This document shows, in pieces, positions 50,801 through 58,636 of a stretch of DNA of 64,000 nucleotides. Source of the DNA: Deferrisoma camini S3R1. Lineage in GTDB: Bacteria; Desulfobacterota; Deferrisomatia; Deferrisomatales; Deferrisomataceae. The stretch is from NCBI RefSeq assembly GCF_000526155.1, contig NZ_JAFN01000001.1, forward strand, positions 1,823,014-1,887,013, read 5' to 3'. Below the pieces are notes generated by a model, which saw only the letters and a list, made by a program, of their open reading frames with translations, was not told where the DNA came from and made no database searches. A program made the position numbers and the translations under genes. Positions within the stretch are counted from its first letter, which is position 1. Each line of letters opens with the position of its first letter.

Positions 50801-51311
50801 CTTCGACTCGTCCGGCCGGATCGCAACGTTCACCGCCCCGGACACCGGAAGCGGCACGTACTGGCACGTGTTCGACCTGGATGGGGACACGGGCGCGATC
50901 ACCGAGGTCAACGAGATCACGGACGCCGAACCTCGGCCCTACCTAGACACGGGTGCGGGGTGCGGCGACACGCCCACGGTAACGTTCGACTCGGCGGAAC
51001 AGTCGGTGGGCGAGGCGGACGGAACGGCGTCGGTCGGGGTGAGCCTCGACTTCTACTGGCCGCTGGACATCACGGTGCCGTTCACGGTCGGAGGCACGGC
51101 CACGGAGGGCAGCGACCAGGATTACTCCTTGGACCCGACGGGAAGCGTGACGATCCCGGCGGGCCAGACCTCGGCCACCATCACGGTGACGATCCACAAC
51201 GACACGGCCGTCGAAGGGGACGAGACCGTGGAGATCTCCCTGGGGACGCCCGATCAAGGGAGTCTGGGCGAGCCCACCCAGCACGTGTTGACCATCACCG
51301 ACGACGACTGA
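47898..51311 (+). CDS. Large modular lipoprotein with HExxH motif and Calx-beta domain
   Basis: 1137 residues. ATG 47898 has AGGAGG. A lipoprotein signal (WLSLLLLLLLLTPAC) is followed by a poly-Gly linker. Residues about 45-125 form a chitobiase/Fn3-like module (ATIYYTTDGSTPTTSS). About 130-260 is a carboxypeptidase-regulatory-like domain interrupted by a basic segment. Near 560 is AVTLVHETAHWKWDVKHE, an HExxH zinc motif. About 770-830 is a second regulatory-like repeat (GSVSGTVTHASTGAALEGA). About 840-970 has TWGELPNDLDSHLWLP. The C-terminus is a Calx-beta domain (VGEADGTASVGVSL to VEGDETVEISL). Likely surface-exposed. The overall family is not recognised, and the protease role is only suggested. 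Confidence 0.8.
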   Translation: MNPRIPPPVNRPGRLPWSWLSLLLLLLLLTPACGGGGGGGTETPQTGDTNPPVVTAVPGGDTYTEPVSVTLSADESATIYYTTDGSTPTTSSETYQDPLAVSGDTTLRFFAVDDAGNESAVTTEQYAFEIPVTVSGQILFDDGVTPVEGATVTVSLSDEAARRAVRAAKRTFWEAGDYTRPDAKKKALERRRQGRSRVALRVFGTQSVSTNAQGNYQVTVTSNQLPIHVLVRVTHQPAGAPAIESARWQEVASAGGVTLSPIAIPNPEGRETARSGTTATTPDGTVEFSGLPSEIDRLFATTFDPGDQSGDTPGEQAFPGEFAELGQVPLNSSAYLWVEALDADGNPVSNLSDAVTIRAKIPKTQWADLEDITSGTDRIELPMYFYDEDSQMWEQGDTPGWLEAADGTVLPEDAQSEILDGSYDQDVYAVFTTTHFSWMNVDYAYIGPWTLSRLDRSKRNVDCLYEAMQLAKAVVRSQKGHDTYKQFNKADGDLDVELADGKGPELKSTNLKGAYGEFKGNENGDQDDQLYFDNTMWDGCKEGATEKQKKNTTLLMAVTLVHETAHWKWDVKHENGNWKNAEPGGEAGNQLERDLFGGIVAGGPDGLSVDGNALSDTVRDRWLKKDNWPAASAANRRVPLVAQTAEEEGESPIRMTLTLDDTSYELGDNILATVTYENVSASAVKVLTLNQLEGYPLWFEIVREGETERVAFRGARAKRIIDYENDFTTIQPGQTLDVETWLVRDPESGERRYNLIRSGDYQVTAFYSPHFGIPQTESDPVSFSVAAGGSVSGTVTHASTGAALEGAVVSAVQDGQELDNATTDAEGRYTIPELPGGTYTLEVSAPGFLRTSQEGVTVTAGQDTQQHFSLTPLLTAGQVQIVLTWGELPNDLDSHLWLPPTQPYHVYYNREGTTDGCPFSGLDVDDTDSFGPETITISQKVSGGQYVYYVHNFSGSPDLAGSGAQVEVFDSSGRIATFTAPDTGSGTYWHVFDLDGDTGAITEVNEITDAEPRPYLDTGAGCGDTPTVTFDSAEQSVGEADGTASVGVSLDFYWPLDITVPFTVGGTATEGSDQDYSLDPTGSVTIPAGQTSATITVTIHNDTAVEGDETVEISLGTPDQGSLGEPTQHVLTITDDD

Positions 51312-51331
51312 CCCCCTTCTTCCCGGTCACG

Positions 51332-51366
51332 AGCCGGCCTCCCCCTGGGGGAGGCCGGCTTTTTTC
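51332..51366 (+). terminator. Rho-independent terminator of the lipoprotein gene
   Basis: AGCCGGCCTCCCC stem with CTG-type loop and full complement, then TTTTTT, 20 bases after the stop. Confidence 0.95.
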
Positions 51367-51375
51367 CCTTTCGGG

Positions 51376-52500
51376 CTAACCTCGGCTCGCCAGCAGCCGG
51401 TCGAGCTTGGAGCGTAGGGCGGCGACGGCCAGGCGGGTGGGGGTGAGGGTGCCCCGGGCCCGCCCGAGACGGAGCAGGGTCTCCTGGTAGGTGCGGGGCA
51501 CGTCCGGGGGCCGGGGCTTGCGGGCCAGGGCGAGGGCGTCCTTGGGGCACCGGGTGACGCACAGCCCGCAGCCGATGCACCGCTCGGCCGCCAGCCGGAC
51601 CCGCTCCCCGTCGAGTTCCAACGCTCCCATGGGGCAGCGGTCCACGCACCTGCCGCAGCCCACGCAGGAGCCCTCCTCCAGCCTCACCGCGAACGCGCTC
51701 GACACGATGTCGGCCGGGCGGGGATGACGGGCGATGTTCTTGAGCACCTGACAGCAGCATCCGCAGCAGCAGCAGATGTTCACCGCCTTCTGGGAGTTGG
51801 AGGGCTGGAGCACCAGCCCCTCCTCCTCGGCCCGGGCCAGGATCTCCAGGGCCTCCTCCGCGCCGATCCGGCGGCCGACCCCCCGCCGCTCGTAGTAGTC
51901 GGCGGCCATGCCGAAGATCAGGCAGGCCTCCTCGATCCGGTCGCACCCCTTGCCTGCCAGCTTGTGCTCCCGCCGGCAGATGCACGGGGCCACCAGGATC
52001 TTCTTCTGCCTCCGCACCAGCTCGTCGGCCCGCTCGTAGTCCATGACCGCGTGCTCCACCGGAACGGCCCGGCCCACCGGCACGGTGCGGAGCTGGGGCG
52101 ACTTCTTCCACGTCTCCGGATCGAACAGGTGGGGGATGTACTCGTTCACGTCCCGCACCAGCTCGGGGTCCAGGTCGTTCACGTGGTACTCCCAGATCCC
52201 GATCACGAACTGGGCGGCCATGTAGAGGGCGGGCCGGCCCGGCCGGGCCATCGAGAACACCAGCCCGCGGCGCACCATGGCCTCCAGCCGGGCCTCGGCC
52301 TCCTCGGGGCCCAGGCGGGCCCGCCGGGCGATCACCCGCGCCTCCTCGGGAATCACGCCGAGGCACAGGGCCAGCTCGGCCTCCTCCCGGGTGAACAGCC
52401 GCTTGAGGATGCGGATCTCCACCCCTGAGTCGGTCCGGGGGTACCCGCCCGGCAGGCGGTCCAGGTGGCGGGCCAGCCGTTCGTACACGTCCTGGGCCAT
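51376..52500 (-). CDS. 4Fe-4S ferredoxin-type protein with CCCCGCCC cluster
   Basis: 374 residues. An N-terminal winged-helix-like region (TREEAELALCLGVIPEEARVI, LEAMVRRGLVFS) is followed by a central cysteine site APCICRRE and an unusual run AVNICCCCGCCCQVLKN near residue 255. Two C-terminal [4Fe-4S] ferredoxin motifs follow, CVGCGRCVDRCPMGAL and CIGCGLCVTRCPKDAL. This architecture recurs in anaerobic Deltaproteobacteria as a putative redox protein; its role is unknown. ATG 52500 was chosen as it has GAGGAG. A palindromic operator-like site sits 17 bases upstream. Confidence 0.82.
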   Translation of the reverse strand: MAQDVYERLARHLDRLPGGYPRTDSGVEIRILKRLFTREEAELALCLGVIPEEARVIARRARLGPEEAEARLEAMVRRGLVFSMARPGRPALYMAAQFVIGIWEYHVNDLDPELVRDVNEYIPHLFDPETWKKSPQLRTVPVGRAVPVEHAVMDYERADELVRRQKKILVAPCICRREHKLAGKGCDRIEEACLIFGMAADYYERRGVGRRIGAEEALEILARAEEEGLVLQPSNSQKAVNICCCCGCCCQVLKNIARHPRPADIVSSAFAVRLEEGSCVGCGRCVDRCPMGALELDGERVRLAAERCIGCGLCVTRCPKDALALARKPRPPDVPRTYQETLLRLGRARGTLTPTRLAVAALRSKLDRLLASRG

Positions 52501-52516
52501 GGGGGCTCCTCGCGCA

Positions 52517-52530
52517 TGAATGTTCATTCA
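52517..52530. promoter_or_regulatory. TetR-type operator-like palindrome TGAATGTTCATTCA
   Basis: An inverted repeat of TGAATG with a 2-base spacer, AT-rich in a GC-rich genome, placed 17 bases before the Fe-S protein ATG. Such sites are typical of TetR/AcrR repressors. No tetR gene is in the window. Confidence 0.5.
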
Positions 52531-52573
52531 GTCGAGACCCTACACGAAAGCCCTCGTGGCCGCAACGGGAATG

Positions 52574-52635
52574 TCTTTCAGACCTTCAGCCTTCTAGCTT
52601 TCCAGCTTTCGAGCGTTCCCGCGGGCCGAAGGCCC
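52574..52635 (+). repeat. 8-bp repeat array and GGGCCGAAGGCCC palindrome
   Basis: AGCCTTCT, AGCTTTCC, AGCTTTCG, AGCGTTCC, then GCGGGCCGAAGGCCCG (palindrome 52623-52635). It lies in the leader of the small plus-strand gene, about 70-130 bases before its start. Confidence 0.7.
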
Positions 52636-52707
52636 GAAAAGGGTTCCGTTTCCGGGTGGGGCTGTTACACTGGGGTGTACACGGCCCCGGGCGGAAAGGA
52701 GTGGGCC

Positions 52708-53142
52708 ATGGGTTTCTTCAACCGGATCTTCGGCGATCGGGAGGAGCTACCGGAGCTGGACGCCGCAAACCCGGTCGCGCGGCGTCTCGAAGAGGTGAAA
52801 CCCGCCCTCGAGAACCTGGCCAAACGGGTCCGGGATCCCCTGGAGGTGGTGCCCTGCCCCCACGGGACCTTCGTGTTCATCGGAAAGCCCCGGAAGCGTT
52901 TCGGCGCGGCCTGGGTGGAGGGGAGTGAGGTAAAAAACCTCCGCCAGTTTGCGGAGGAGCGCAACATCCCGTCCGACCGGCTCGGTTCGCTGGTGGAGAC
53001 CCTCCAGAGGATCTACGAGCAGGAAGCCATGAGGGCCCCCCGGTACGTGACCCGTGTGGCCGACCGCACCGTGGTGGTGGACGCCTCCGAGGAACTCGGC
53101 CGGAAGGTCGAGGAGGTATTCGAGCAAAGCGCAACCCATTAG
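52708..53142 (+). CDS. Hypothetical cytoplasmic protein (144 aa)
   Basis: A 144-residue protein, ATG 52708 with GAAAGGAG. A predicted helix (ARRLEEVKPALENLAKRV) is followed by a beta segment VVPCPHGTFVFIGKPRKRFGAAWVEG and a C-terminal helix-strand-helix. No motif is recognised and no signal peptide is present. Its codon bias is that of real genes here. It stands alone, followed by 230 bases of hairpins and octamer-like repeats (53279-53306) without a gene. Confidence 0.7.
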   Translation: MGFFNRIFGDREELPELDAANPVARRLEEVKPALENLAKRVRDPLEVVPCPHGTFVFIGKPRKRFGAAWVEGSEVKNLRQFAEERNIPSDRLGSLVETLQRIYEQEAMRAPRYVTRVADRTVVVDASEELGRKVEEVFEQSATH

Positions 53143-53374
53143 GGAGCCCCGATGCTCCCCCTTGCGATCCGGAACCGGCGCTGCCTCCCCAATCTTCTCG
53201 CCCGGGGCCTGGGGCGCCGCCGGTTCCGTTCGGCCCGGCCTTCCTCCAGGAAAGCCGGGCCGATTCGTGGGAAACGGCTGGGCGGCAAGGCGGCCAGGCG
53301 GCAAAATTCTGGGGCCTGACAGGCTCGGGCGGCCCCTCCCCCCCAGGTGGTTCAAACCTCGCCCTCCCGCCCCG

Positions 53375-54337
53375 CTAACCTCCTTGCCCCGCGGCCCTCC
53401 CGCCCGCTCCGTCGCAGCCTTCGTCGATCGCCCGAAGGACGTCCTGGATCCGGGCCTCGGCCAGCCCGATGCAGGTGTCGGCCGCCCCGTAGTACATCTT
53501 CACCCACCCGTCCGGCTCCTCCACGAGCCCGCAGGGGAACACCACGTTGGGCACGTCGCCGGTGCGCTCGTACACCTCCTCCGGACCGAAGATGAAGTGG
53601 GGTGCATACCCGATCACCCGATCCGGACGATCCCGCTCCAAGAGCATGGCCCCCACCCGGTACAGGGTGCCGGCGCCCGTGCCCCGCACCCCGTGGTACA
53701 GCACCAACCAGCCCCGCTCCGTGAGCACCGGCGGGGTGCTCGCCCCCAGCTTCGCCCCGGACCAGCCGGGCTCGGGGCCCAGCACCACCCGCGCGTCCCC
53801 CCAGTGGCGCAGGTCCGGGGAGTACTGGATCCAGATCGCGCCCGGAACGCCGTGGTACCCGCCGGGACGGTCCAACATGACGTACCGGCCGTCGACCCGG
53901 TCCGGGAACAGCACGGCGTCCTTGTTGGGCACCTCGGTCACCAGGGCGACCCGCTCGAACTCCCGGAAGTCGTGGGTGCGGGCCACGGCCACCCGGGGGC
54001 CGTGGCGGCTGAACGCGGTGTAGGTGATGTAGTACGCCCCGTCGATGGGGGTGATGCGGGGGTCCTCCAGGCCGTACTCCTCGTACGGCCCGAACTCGGG
54101 GTCCTGGGCGGGCTCCACCCACGGCCGCGGGTCCACCCGGAACCGGTACCCGTCGTCGGAGCGCGCCAGGGTCAGGTGGCTGTGGCCGCGGAGGTCCTCC
54201 ACCCGCAGGACCAGCAGGTACTGGTCTTCGAACCTGCACGCGGCCGCGTTGAACACGGTGTTGCAGGCGTAGGGGATGTCCTCCCTCCGGATGATCGGGT
54301 TCTCGGCGTACCGCTCGAAGGGACACAGGTGCTTCAT
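53375..54337 (-). CDS. GH130-family glycoside phosphorylase/hydrolase
   Basis: A 320-residue five-bladed beta-propeller enzyme: NPIIRREDIPYACNTVFNAA at the start, YGLEDPRITPIDGAYYITYTAF near 95, GRYVMLDRP near 150, KLGASTPPVLTERGWLVLYHGV near 195 and MYYGAADTCIGLA near the end. GH130 proteins act on beta-mannosides, often by phosphorolysis with a proton-relaying Asp (here in LEDPRI). ATG 54337 directly behind a heptamer array. Located next to a glycosyltransferase gene, so a glycan or compatible-solute role is possible. Confidence 0.88.
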   Translation of the reverse strand: MKHLCPFERYAENPIIRREDIPYACNTVFNAAACRFEDQYLLVLRVEDLRGHSHLTLARSDDGYRFRVDPRPWVEPAQDPEFGPYEEYGLEDPRITPIDGAYYITYTAFSRHGPRVAVARTHDFREFERVALVTEVPNKDAVLFPDRVDGRYVMLDRPGGYHGVPGAIWIQYSPDLRHWGDARVVLGPEPGWSGAKLGASTPPVLTERGWLVLYHGVRGTGAGTLYRVGAMLLERDRPDRVIGYAPHFIFGPEEVYERTGDVPNVVFPCGLVEEPDGWVKMYYGAADTCIGLAEARIQDVLRAIDEGCDGAGGRAAGQGG

Positions 54338-54348
54338 GGTGTCACCCA

Positions 54349-54380
54349 ACTTCGGTCTTCGGTCGACGGTCCTCGGTCGC
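54349..54380 (-). repeat. 7-bp repeat array in the GH130 gene leader
   Basis: In the gene sense: GACCGAG, GACCGTC, GACCGAA, GACCGAA, GTT, ending 11 bases before the ATG. Confidence 0.75.
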
Positions 54381-54460
54381 GGGCGGCTCCGGAGCCGGCC
54401 CCATGCCCCGCCGCTAATATCTCGGGGGGCAGGGGAGCCGGGGTTCGGGGTGGCCGCCTC

Positions 54461-54576
54461 ATACCGAGTTGCGTTCAAACCGAGAGTTCTCGGGGGGCGG
54501 GGGCAAGAAACCTGCCTCCGACAGGTTCCCTGCCCCTCTGCTCAGGGGTCCAATGGTGTTGAACGCAACTTGGTAT
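54461..54576. mobile_element. Short ATACCAAG-family element
   Basis: 116 bp with ends ATACCGAGTTGCGTTCAAA and TTGAACGCAACTTGGTAT. Inside, GGGGGCAAGAAACCTG and CAGGTTCCCTGCCCC form a hairpin with a 7-base loop. Its last base is also the last base of the glycosyltransferase TGA stop (minus strand). Confidence 0.8.
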
Positions 54577-55715
54577 CAGTCCACCACGAGCACGTTGGGC
54601 TCGATGGCCCCGTACCCCACCAGACGGCGGTACAGGTCCAGGTGCCGGGCCGCCACCAGCGGCCACGCGATCCGCTCGCGCACGTGGCGCCGGGCCGCCT
54701 CGCCGCACCGCTCCCGCAGGGCCGGGTCGCCCAGGAGCCGGGAGATCGCCTCCACGAACTCCTCGTCGCTCGCGCACACGAGCCCCGCCCCGGAGTCCGC
54801 CAGGGCCCGGCGCATGGACTCGGTGTCGCTGGTGACCACGGGCCGGCCGAACGCCAGGCAGTGGGCGAGCACCCCGCTCTGGGCGTTGATCTCGTAGGGC
54901 AGGGCCACCACGTCCGCAGCCGACAGGATCCGGTCGAAGGTCTCCTGGGCCAACTGGCCCCGGATCAGGACGATCTGGTCTCGCACCGGCGAGCTGCGGA
55001 TCCGGTGGAACAGCATGTCGCGGTACTCCAGGAACTCCTGGCCCCGGATTTTCCCGGCCACCACCAGCAGCGCGTCCGGCACCCGCTCCACCACCCGGGG
55101 GAACAGGTCCACGATCCGCTCGAACCGCTTGCTGGGCCGGAAGTACCCGATCATGAGGACGATCGGTCGGTTCTCCGGCAGGCCGAGCTTGCGGCGGGCG
55201 TCGGGGTCCGGGTCCACCAGCCGGGCCCCGTGGGGGATCACCCGGATCTTGTCGTCGAACCGTCCCCCGAACTCCCGGTGCAGGGCGTCGCGCTGGTACG
55301 GCTCGTGCACGATGGCCGCGTCCGCGTTGGTGAGGATGTTCTCCAGGAGGATCCGGTGGGGCGGGTCGATCCGGGCGTACACGGTGTGAAGCGTGACCAC
55401 CAGCGGCACGCCCAGCAGCCGGAACCTGAGGAGCAGGGGCACGGCGTTCACCCCGTGGTGCCGGCCGTACATGCCGAACTCGTGCTGTACGTGGACCACG
55501 TCGGGGGTGAGCCGCATCATGGCGGAGAACGCCCGCTCGGGCAGGTCCTCGTCCTCGTAGTCGAACACCGGAAACACCCGGGGCCCGGAGCTGCCCAGGT
55601 GCCCCACCACGTACACGTCCACCGCCGAGGCTCGCAGGGCCTCGGTCAAATACTGGGTGTACGTGGCGACCCCGCACTCGATGGGCGGGTAGGTCGAGAT
55701 CATGCCGACGCGCAT
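54576..55715 (-). CDS. Glycosyltransferase family 4
   Basis: 379 residues, GT-B fold: N-terminal MRVGMISTYPPIECGVATYTQ, VVHVQHEFGMYG near 95, RVIPHGARLV near 180, second Rossmann domain IVLMIGYFRPSKRFERIV, and the donor-binding ALPYEINAQSGVLAHCLAFGRPVVTSDT near 295. It resembles retaining mannosyl/glucosyl transferases. ATG 55715 lies 7 bases after a heptamer array. It precedes the GH130 gene with a short palindromic element between. The substrate is not known. Confidence 0.9.
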   Translation of the reverse strand: MRVGMISTYPPIECGVATYTQYLTEALRASAVDVYVVGHLGSSGPRVFPVFDYEDEDLPERAFSAMMRLTPDVVHVQHEFGMYGRHHGVNAVPLLLRFRLLGVPLVVTLHTVYARIDPPHRILLENILTNADAAIVHEPYQRDALHREFGGRFDDKIRVIPHGARLVDPDPDARRKLGLPENRPIVLMIGYFRPSKRFERIVDLFPRVVERVPDALLVVAGKIRGQEFLEYRDMLFHRIRSSPVRDQIVLIRGQLAQETFDRILSAADVVALPYEINAQSGVLAHCLAFGRPVVTSDTESMRRALADSGAGLVCASDEEFVEAISRLLGDPALRERCGEAARRHVRERIAWPLVAARHLDLYRRLVGYGAIEPNVLVVD

Positions 55716-55721
55716 TCTGGG

Positions 55722-55769
55722 AACTTCGGTCTTCGGTCGTCGGTCGTCGGGGGTCGGTGGTCGGTCCGG
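55722..55769 (-). repeat. 7-bp repeat array in the glycosyltransferase leader
   Basis: In the gene sense: GACCGAC, CACCGAC, CCCCGAC, GACCGAC, GACCGAA, GACCGAA, GTT, then CCCAGA and ATG. The longest array seen. The remaining 55770-55905 shows nothing. Confidence 0.75.
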
Positions 55770-55905
55770 GGCTCAACAGCGGCCGCCGTCAACCCGCGGG
55801 AACGCAGCGAGGACGCGGTACGCCTTTGGCCCGTGCCCTCGGGTCAGAACGTACGGCCGGAAATGTGGGTCGCGCAGGGCCGGGTGGCAAGGGGGCGGAC
55901 GGCGG

Positions 55906-57591
55906 TCAGCCCCCCCGCGCCCTCACCTTGGCCCAGGTGTCCCGCAGGGTGACGGCGCGGTTGAACACGGGCCGACCGGGTCCGGTGTCGGGGTCGGCAG
56001 CGAAGTATCCGAGCCGCTCGAACTGGTAGCGCTCGCCCGGCTCCACGCTCCCGAGGCTCGGCTCGAGCTTGCAGCCCGTCAGAACCTCCAGAGAGTTGGG
56101 GTTCAGGTGCTCCCGGAAGTCGTCCTTGAGCCCGTCCGGGTTGGGCTCGGTGAACAGCCGGTCGTACAGGCGCACCTCGGCGTCCACGGCGTGGGCGGCC
56201 GAAACCCAGTGGAGCGTGGCCTTCACCTTGCGCCCGTCCGGCGCGTCGCCCCCGCGGGTGGCGGGGTCGTAGGTGCACCGCAGCTCGACCACCTCGCCGT
56301 TCTCGTCCTTGACCACGTCGGTGCACCGGACGAAGTACGCGTAGCGCAGCCGCACCTCCCGGCCCGGGGCCAGCCGGAAGAACTTCTTGGGCGGGTCCTC
56401 CATGAAGTCGTCCCGCTCGATGTACAGCACCCGGGAGAACGGCACCTTCCGGGTGCCGGCCGAGGCGTCCTCCGGGTTGTTCACGGCCTCGAGCTCCTCC
56501 ACCTGGCCCTCGGGGTAGTTCTCGATCACCACCCGCAGGGGCCGCAGCACGGCCATGCGCCGCTCGGCCCGGCGGTTCAGGTCCTCGCGCAGGCAGTGCT
56601 CCAGCAGGGCCACGTCCACCACGCTGTCCTTTTTGGCCACCCCGATCCGGCTGCAGAAGTCCCGGATGGCCTCGGGCGTGTACCCCCGGCGGCGTAGCCC
56701 CGCGATGGTGGGCATCCGCGGGTCGTCCCAGCCCGCCACCCGCCCCTCCTGCACGAGCTGGGTGAGCTTGCGCTTGCTCATCACGGTGTACGTGAGCCGC
56801 AGCCGGGCAAACTCGATCTGCCGGGGGTGGTGCACGCCCAGGGCGTCGAGGAACCAGTCGTACAGGGGCCGGTGGTCCTCGAACTCCAGGGTGCAGATCG
56901 AGTGGGTGATGCCCTCGATCGAATCGGACTGGCCGTGGGCCCAGTCGTAGGTGGGGTAGAGGCACCAGGCGTCGCCCGTGCGGTAGTGGGTGGCCCGCTT
57001 GATCCGGTACATGACCGGGTCGCGCAGGTTCAGGTTGCCCGAGGCCATGTCGATCTTGGCCCGGAGCACCTTGCTCCCGTCGGGGAACTCGCCCCGGCGC
57101 ATCCGCTCGAACAGGTCCAGGTTCTCCTCCACCGACCGGTTCCGGTAGGGGCTCTCGCGGCCGGGCTCGGTCAGGGTGCCCCGGTAGGCCCGGATCTCCT
57201 CTGGGGAGAGGTCGTCCACGTAGGCCTTTCCCTTCTTGATCAACTCCACGGCCCACTCGTAGAGCCTGTCGAAGTAGTCCGAGGCGAAATACAGGTGCTC
57301 GCCCCAGTCGAACCCGAGCCAGCGCACGTCCTCCTGGATGGCCCGCACGTACTCCATGCTCTCGGTCTCGGGGTTGGTGTCGTCCAGGCGCAGGTGGCAC
57401 CGGCCCCCGAACTCCTCGGCCAGGCCGAAGTTGAGGCAGATGCTCTTGGCGTGGCCGATGTGCAGGTACCCGTTGGGCTCCGGCGGAAACCGGGTCACCA
57501 CCTCCCGGTACCGGCCCTCGGCCAGGTCGGCCCGAACGATGTCCTTGATGAAGTGGGAGGGCGCTTCGTCGCGTCGTTCGGCGTCGGACAT
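55906..57591 (-). CDS. glnS: Glutaminyl-tRNA synthetase
   Basis: 561-residue class I synthetase. HIGH motif [18 protein letters not shown] near 42, KMSKS equivalent [14 protein letters not shown] near 270, and two beta-barrel anticodon domains at the C-terminus. The [21 protein letters not shown] stretch is typical of GlnRS rather than GluRS. It charges the tRNA-Gln encoded at 36.07 kb. ATG 57591. The leader holds octamer repeats. Confidence 0.97.
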   Translation of the reverse strand: MSDAERRDEAPSHFIKDIVRADLAEGRYREVVTRFPPEPNGYLHIGHAKSICLNFGLAEEFGGRCHLRLDDTNPETESMEYVRAIQEDVRWLGFDWGEHLYFASDYFDRLYEWAVELIKKGKAYVDDLSPEEIRAYRGTLTEPGRESPYRNRSVEENLDLFERMRRGEFPDGSKVLRAKIDMASGNLNLRDPVMYRIKRATHYRTGDAWCLYPTYDWAHGQSDSIEGITHSICTLEFEDHRPLYDWFLDALGVHHPRQIEFARLRLTYTVMSKRKLTQLVQEGRVAGWDDPRMPTIAGLRRRGYTPEAIRDFCSRIGVAKKDSVVDVALLEHCLREDLNRRAERRMAVLRPLRVVIENYPEGQVEELEAVNNPEDASAGTRKVPFSRVLYIERDDFMEDPPKKFFRLAPGREVRLRYAYFVRCTDVVKDENGEVVELRCTYDPATRGGDAPDGRKVKATLHWVSAAHAVDAEVRLYDRLFTEPNPDGLKDDFREHLNPNSLEVLTGCKLEPSLGSVEPGERYQFERLGYFAADPDTGPGRPVFNRAVTLRDTWAKVRARGG

Positions 57592-57618
57592 GGGAAATCG
57601 CTCCGTGATCAGGATGAA

Positions 57619-57677
57619 AAGCTTGAAAGCTGGAAAGCTGGGAGGCTAGAAGGCCACCCCCCCCGGGCCTTCGGCCC
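57619..57677 (-). repeat. 8-bp array and palindrome before glnS
   Basis: In the glnS sense: GGGCCGAAGGCCC (57677-57665), then GGCCTTCT, AGCCTCCC, AGCTTTCC, AGCTTTCA, AGCTTTTC. It starts directly behind the antiporter gene stop. Confidence 0.75.
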
Positions 57678-57682
57678 GCCCC

Positions 57683-58636
57683 CTACACCACTCCCCCCAG
57701 GTACAGGAACGCCACGTACGCGCAGTACCCCCCCAGCAGCACGGCCCCCTCGGCCCGGGAGATCCGCGAGCCGGTGCGGCAGATGGGCAGCAGGGCCAGG
57801 GTGAACCCGGCCAGCACCGGATACTGTAGCACGAAGAACGATCCCCCCACCCGGATCGGGTCCAGCAGGGCGGCCACCCCCAGGATGCCCAGCAGGTTGA
57901 ACAGGTTCGATCCCAGCACGTTGCCCACGCTGATGTCGTCCTCGCCCCGGGCCACGGCCACCAACGAGGTGGCCATCTCCGGCAGGCTGGTGCCCACGGC
58001 CACCATGGTCAGTCCCACGATCACCTGCGGCACCCCCAGGATCCGGGCCGCCGTGACCCCGCCGTGCACCAGGAGGTGCCCGCCCAGCACCACTCCCCCG
58101 AGCCCCGCGGCCACGAACCCGGCGTCGAGCCCCCGGCGCAGGAGCGTGGGCGAGGCCCCCCGGTACCGGGACTGGATCTCGTCCGGCGCCCGTCGCTCCA
58201 CCACGATGCTCCAGTACAGGAACCCCGCGAATCCGGCCAGGAGCACCAGGCCGTCGGCCCGGCCCAGGCCCCCGTCCAGGCTGAGGAGCACCACCAGCAC
58301 GACCGCGGCCATCCCCAGGGGCACCTCCCTCCGGATCATGGTGAACTCTACCGCCAGGGACCGGACCACCGTGGACATCCCCAGGATCAGGCCGATGTTG
58401 GCGATGTTCGAGCCCACCACGTTTCCCAGGGCGATGTCCCCGTTGCCTCCCAGAGCGGCCGTCACCGTGACCACCAGCTCGGGCAGGCTGGTTCCGAACG
58501 CCACCACCGTGAGCCCGACCACGGCCGGGGCCACCCCGAACCCCCGGGCCAGGCTCGACGCGCCCCGGATCAGCAAGGTCGCGCCCAGGTAGAGCAGCAC
58601 CGACCCGACCCCCACCTGCAGGAGCGCTGGGATCAC
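57683..58636 (-). CDS. Calcium/sodium antiporter (YrbG/CaCA family)
   Basis: 317-residue inner-membrane protein with two inverted CaCA halves, each with the alpha-repeat motif: VVAFGTSLPELVVTVTAALGGNGDIALGNVVGSNIAN and VAVGTSLPEMATSLVAVARGEDDISVGNVLGSNLFNLL (written here as family signatures GTSLPE..GN.VGSN). Ten TM segments are predicted. GTG 58636 overlaps the channel stop by 4 bases (GTGA) behind CGGAGGAG, so both ion-transport genes are coupled. Confidence 0.92.
   Translation of the reverse strand: MIPALLQVGVGSVLLYLGATLLIRGASSLARGFGVAPAVVGLTVVAFGTSLPELVVTVTAALGGNGDIALGNVVGSNIANIGLILGMSTVVRSLAVEFTMIRREVPLGMAAVVLVVLLSLDGGLGRADGLVLLAGFAGFLYWSIVVERRAPDEIQSRYRGASPTLLRRGLDAGFVAAGLGGVVLGGHLLVHGGVTAARILGVPQVIVGLTMVAVGTSLPEMATSLVAVARGEDDISVGNVLGSNLFNLLGILGVAALLDPIRVGGSFFVLQYPVLAGFTLALLPICRTGSRISRAEGAVLLGGYCAYVAFLYLGGVV

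Noticed and set aside
53231-53262. Hairpin CGGCCCGGC/GCCGGGCCG as a terminator
   Set aside because: No T-run follows in either direction and similar GC stems are common in this DNA.
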